Shown here piece by piece: positions 62,941 to 64,000 of a DNA stretch of 64,000 nucleotides. The notes beneath the pieces were generated by a model. It made no database searches. It saw nothing but the letters and a program-made list of their open reading frames with translations, and was not told the origin of the DNA. The position numbers and the translations under genes are program-made. The first letter of the stretch is position 1. Each line of letters starts with the position of its first letter. Origin of the DNA: Pyxicephalus adspersus (lineage: Eukaryota; Chordata; Amphibia; Anura; Pyxicephalidae). The stretch covers positions 138,354,601 through 138,418,600 of the forward strand of contig NC_092861.1 of NCBI RefSeq assembly GCF_032062135.1, in the 5' to 3' direction.

Positions 62941-64000
62941 GGCAATAGAGGCAATGCCAACACTGATCTTAGAGAAGTATCCCATAAACTACAGGCCTGG
63001 GGTGTTTTCTAGGGTGTATGCTATCAAAACCAGCAATAATGAGTAGGCAGTTTATCTCTGGCATAGAGAAGGTGGCAGCTGCCCAACATGTGGTCCTCAT
63101 AGTCCTGGATGTCTATGTGTTATGATTTTTAACTGATTTGTACTTGGCAATGTCATAACATACTCTTTTCTGTTTACAGAATTGTGTTTCCTTCACTCTT
63201 TCACAAGCTTTCTTTGCTGACCTGTGTCTTCAAACACTTTTAGCATGGAGAAAGGAGGGGGGTGTCTGACCAGCTCTGTTGGTTATGGAGTGCCCTGGGC
63301 AGTGAAACTCTGGTACCTGTTCAACTGCAGTCATGCTTAGACACTCTGCACAAAAGCCATAACATAAAAATGCAGATAACACTGGTAAAATGGAGGTTGC
63401 TAGTGCAATGTCTGTCTGAATCAGTATCCATTTATGGGACTTAAGTTGGGCTTTAAATGTCATTCTGACAAATGTCGGTCAAATACTCTATGCAGCGCCG
63501 TCCATAGCTTTGCAACGTGGGAATGTTTCCAAGACGCCTCATGTTTATGTCATTAGCCGATGGAACATTAAACATCTCTTCTTGAAAATCCTTCTTTTTT
63601 GGCTCTACCATACCCTCATTTTAGTACTTTATATTTATTTTCCCTTTTTTTTTAATGGCACTTGGCCATCTTATAAAATACCCTTACCATTTAATTTCTA
63701 CCTATATATTTTTTTTGCTTTAACATTGCAGAAAAATACATTTTGGCAAGACATCAGATTTTAAAGTAAGTCAGACTGTAGGCAATGAAAAAGCTCCTTG
63801 TTTTGTGATCTACTGGGACATTTTTTCATGTTTCCTTTGTATGGTTTAAGTACTGTGATTAAAGGAAGCAGTAACCTAAGGAATAGGACTTAGGCTTGCA
63901 ATATAGCTTGGAAATGCAGAACTTACACTATATCTTCCAGCTGCCAGGCTTTTATTTCTCAACTGTGTTGGAAGGATACACACATTGCAAAACTGTGAGC

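Larger units (their letters stand above)
47346..64000 (+). other. THADA intron after exon J (3' end outside window)
   Basis: At least 16.65 kb of intron follows the exon J donor. It contains a hAT remnant with (AT)n (48052-48315), the 136-bp MITE (48552-48687), a hammerhead-like motif (50569-50604), TTAA MITEs (50792-51105, about 62520-62940), transposase-like relic 2 (54115-55642), SINEs (57556-57882, 61741-62058), a Tc1 relic (58600-59630) and a tail fragment (62298-62385). I found no exon and no other element in 48700-50560, 51110-54110, 55650-57550, 59640-61740 or 62945-64000. Confidence 0.8.

Noticed and set aside
63230..63463. 77-aa open frame near the right edge as a possible next THADA exon
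   Set aside because: It is on the minus strand, and neither strand shows the residues expected after exon J.

Overview
This is vertebrate nuclear DNA, very probably from a frog and perhaps a ranoid/neobatrachian. It is intron-rich, AT-rich and full of short dispersed repeats. The repeats I recognise as amphibian-type are tRNA-headed SINEs ending in a GTACAGCGCTGCG...ATATAAAT tail followed by (ATT)n, fold-back MITEs beginning TTTATTAAAGCTCTCCAAGG, hAT MITEs with CAGTG ends, TTAA-flanked MITEs and Tc1/mariner relics. The species assignment is an inference from these repeats and from how close the protein is to other vertebrates; it was not tested by a search.

I can support only one host gene, THADA, on the + strand. 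The window covers its middle. Ten exons are visible (1-123, 887-1009, 1825-1948, 4036-4187, 9994-10201, 12041-12176, 13566-13702, 15680-15841, 29893-30050 and 47236-47345). Together they encode about 477 residues, read open in one continuous frame, and have mutually consistent splice phases. They run from an alpha-helical repeat segment into the DUF2428 core, whose signature VTAQMVLVCCWRSMKEV lies in the ninth exon. The gene enters from the left already in coding sequence and leaves on the right inside an intron of at least 16.6 kb, so neither promoter nor 3' end is present. THADA is the vertebrate counterpart of yeast Trm732, the partner of the Trm7/FTSJ1 methyltransferase that 2'-O-methylates tRNA position 32. 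One intron (13703-15679) has a GC donor instead of GT.

Region by region: 1-16 kb holds eight exons separated by introns of 0.8-5.8 kb. The 15.8-29.9 kb intron holds a palindromic TTA-flanked MITE (17.3 kb), a decayed transposase-like gene (19.4-20.8 kb, minus strand), a purine-rich 67-bp minisatellite (21.3-21.9 kb), a tandem duplication (23.8-24.2 kb) and a mariner-type MITE with long inverted repeats (27.7-28.1 kb). The 30.1-47.2 kb intron holds a 613-bp TTAA-flanked element, two neighbouring fold-back MITEs (33 kb) and a second palindromic TTA-flanked MITE (39.4 kb). The final intron (from 47.3 kb) holds an (AT)n tract inside a hAT remnant, a 136-bp CCGTATTTTTCG MITE, a second and more complete relic of the same transposase-like gene (54.1-55.6 kb, minus strand) and a nearly full-length dead Tc1 transposase (58.6-59.6 kb, minus strand).

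The most interesting non-genic signals are four small hammerhead-ribozyme-like motifs (CTGANGA ... GAAACGCGTC), the paired relics of the poorly characterised transposase-like gene, the GC-AG intron, and the fact that all four full-length SINEs and all three transposase relics lie antisense to THADA. No rRNA gene, functional tRNA gene, CRISPR array or complete second protein-coding gene was found.
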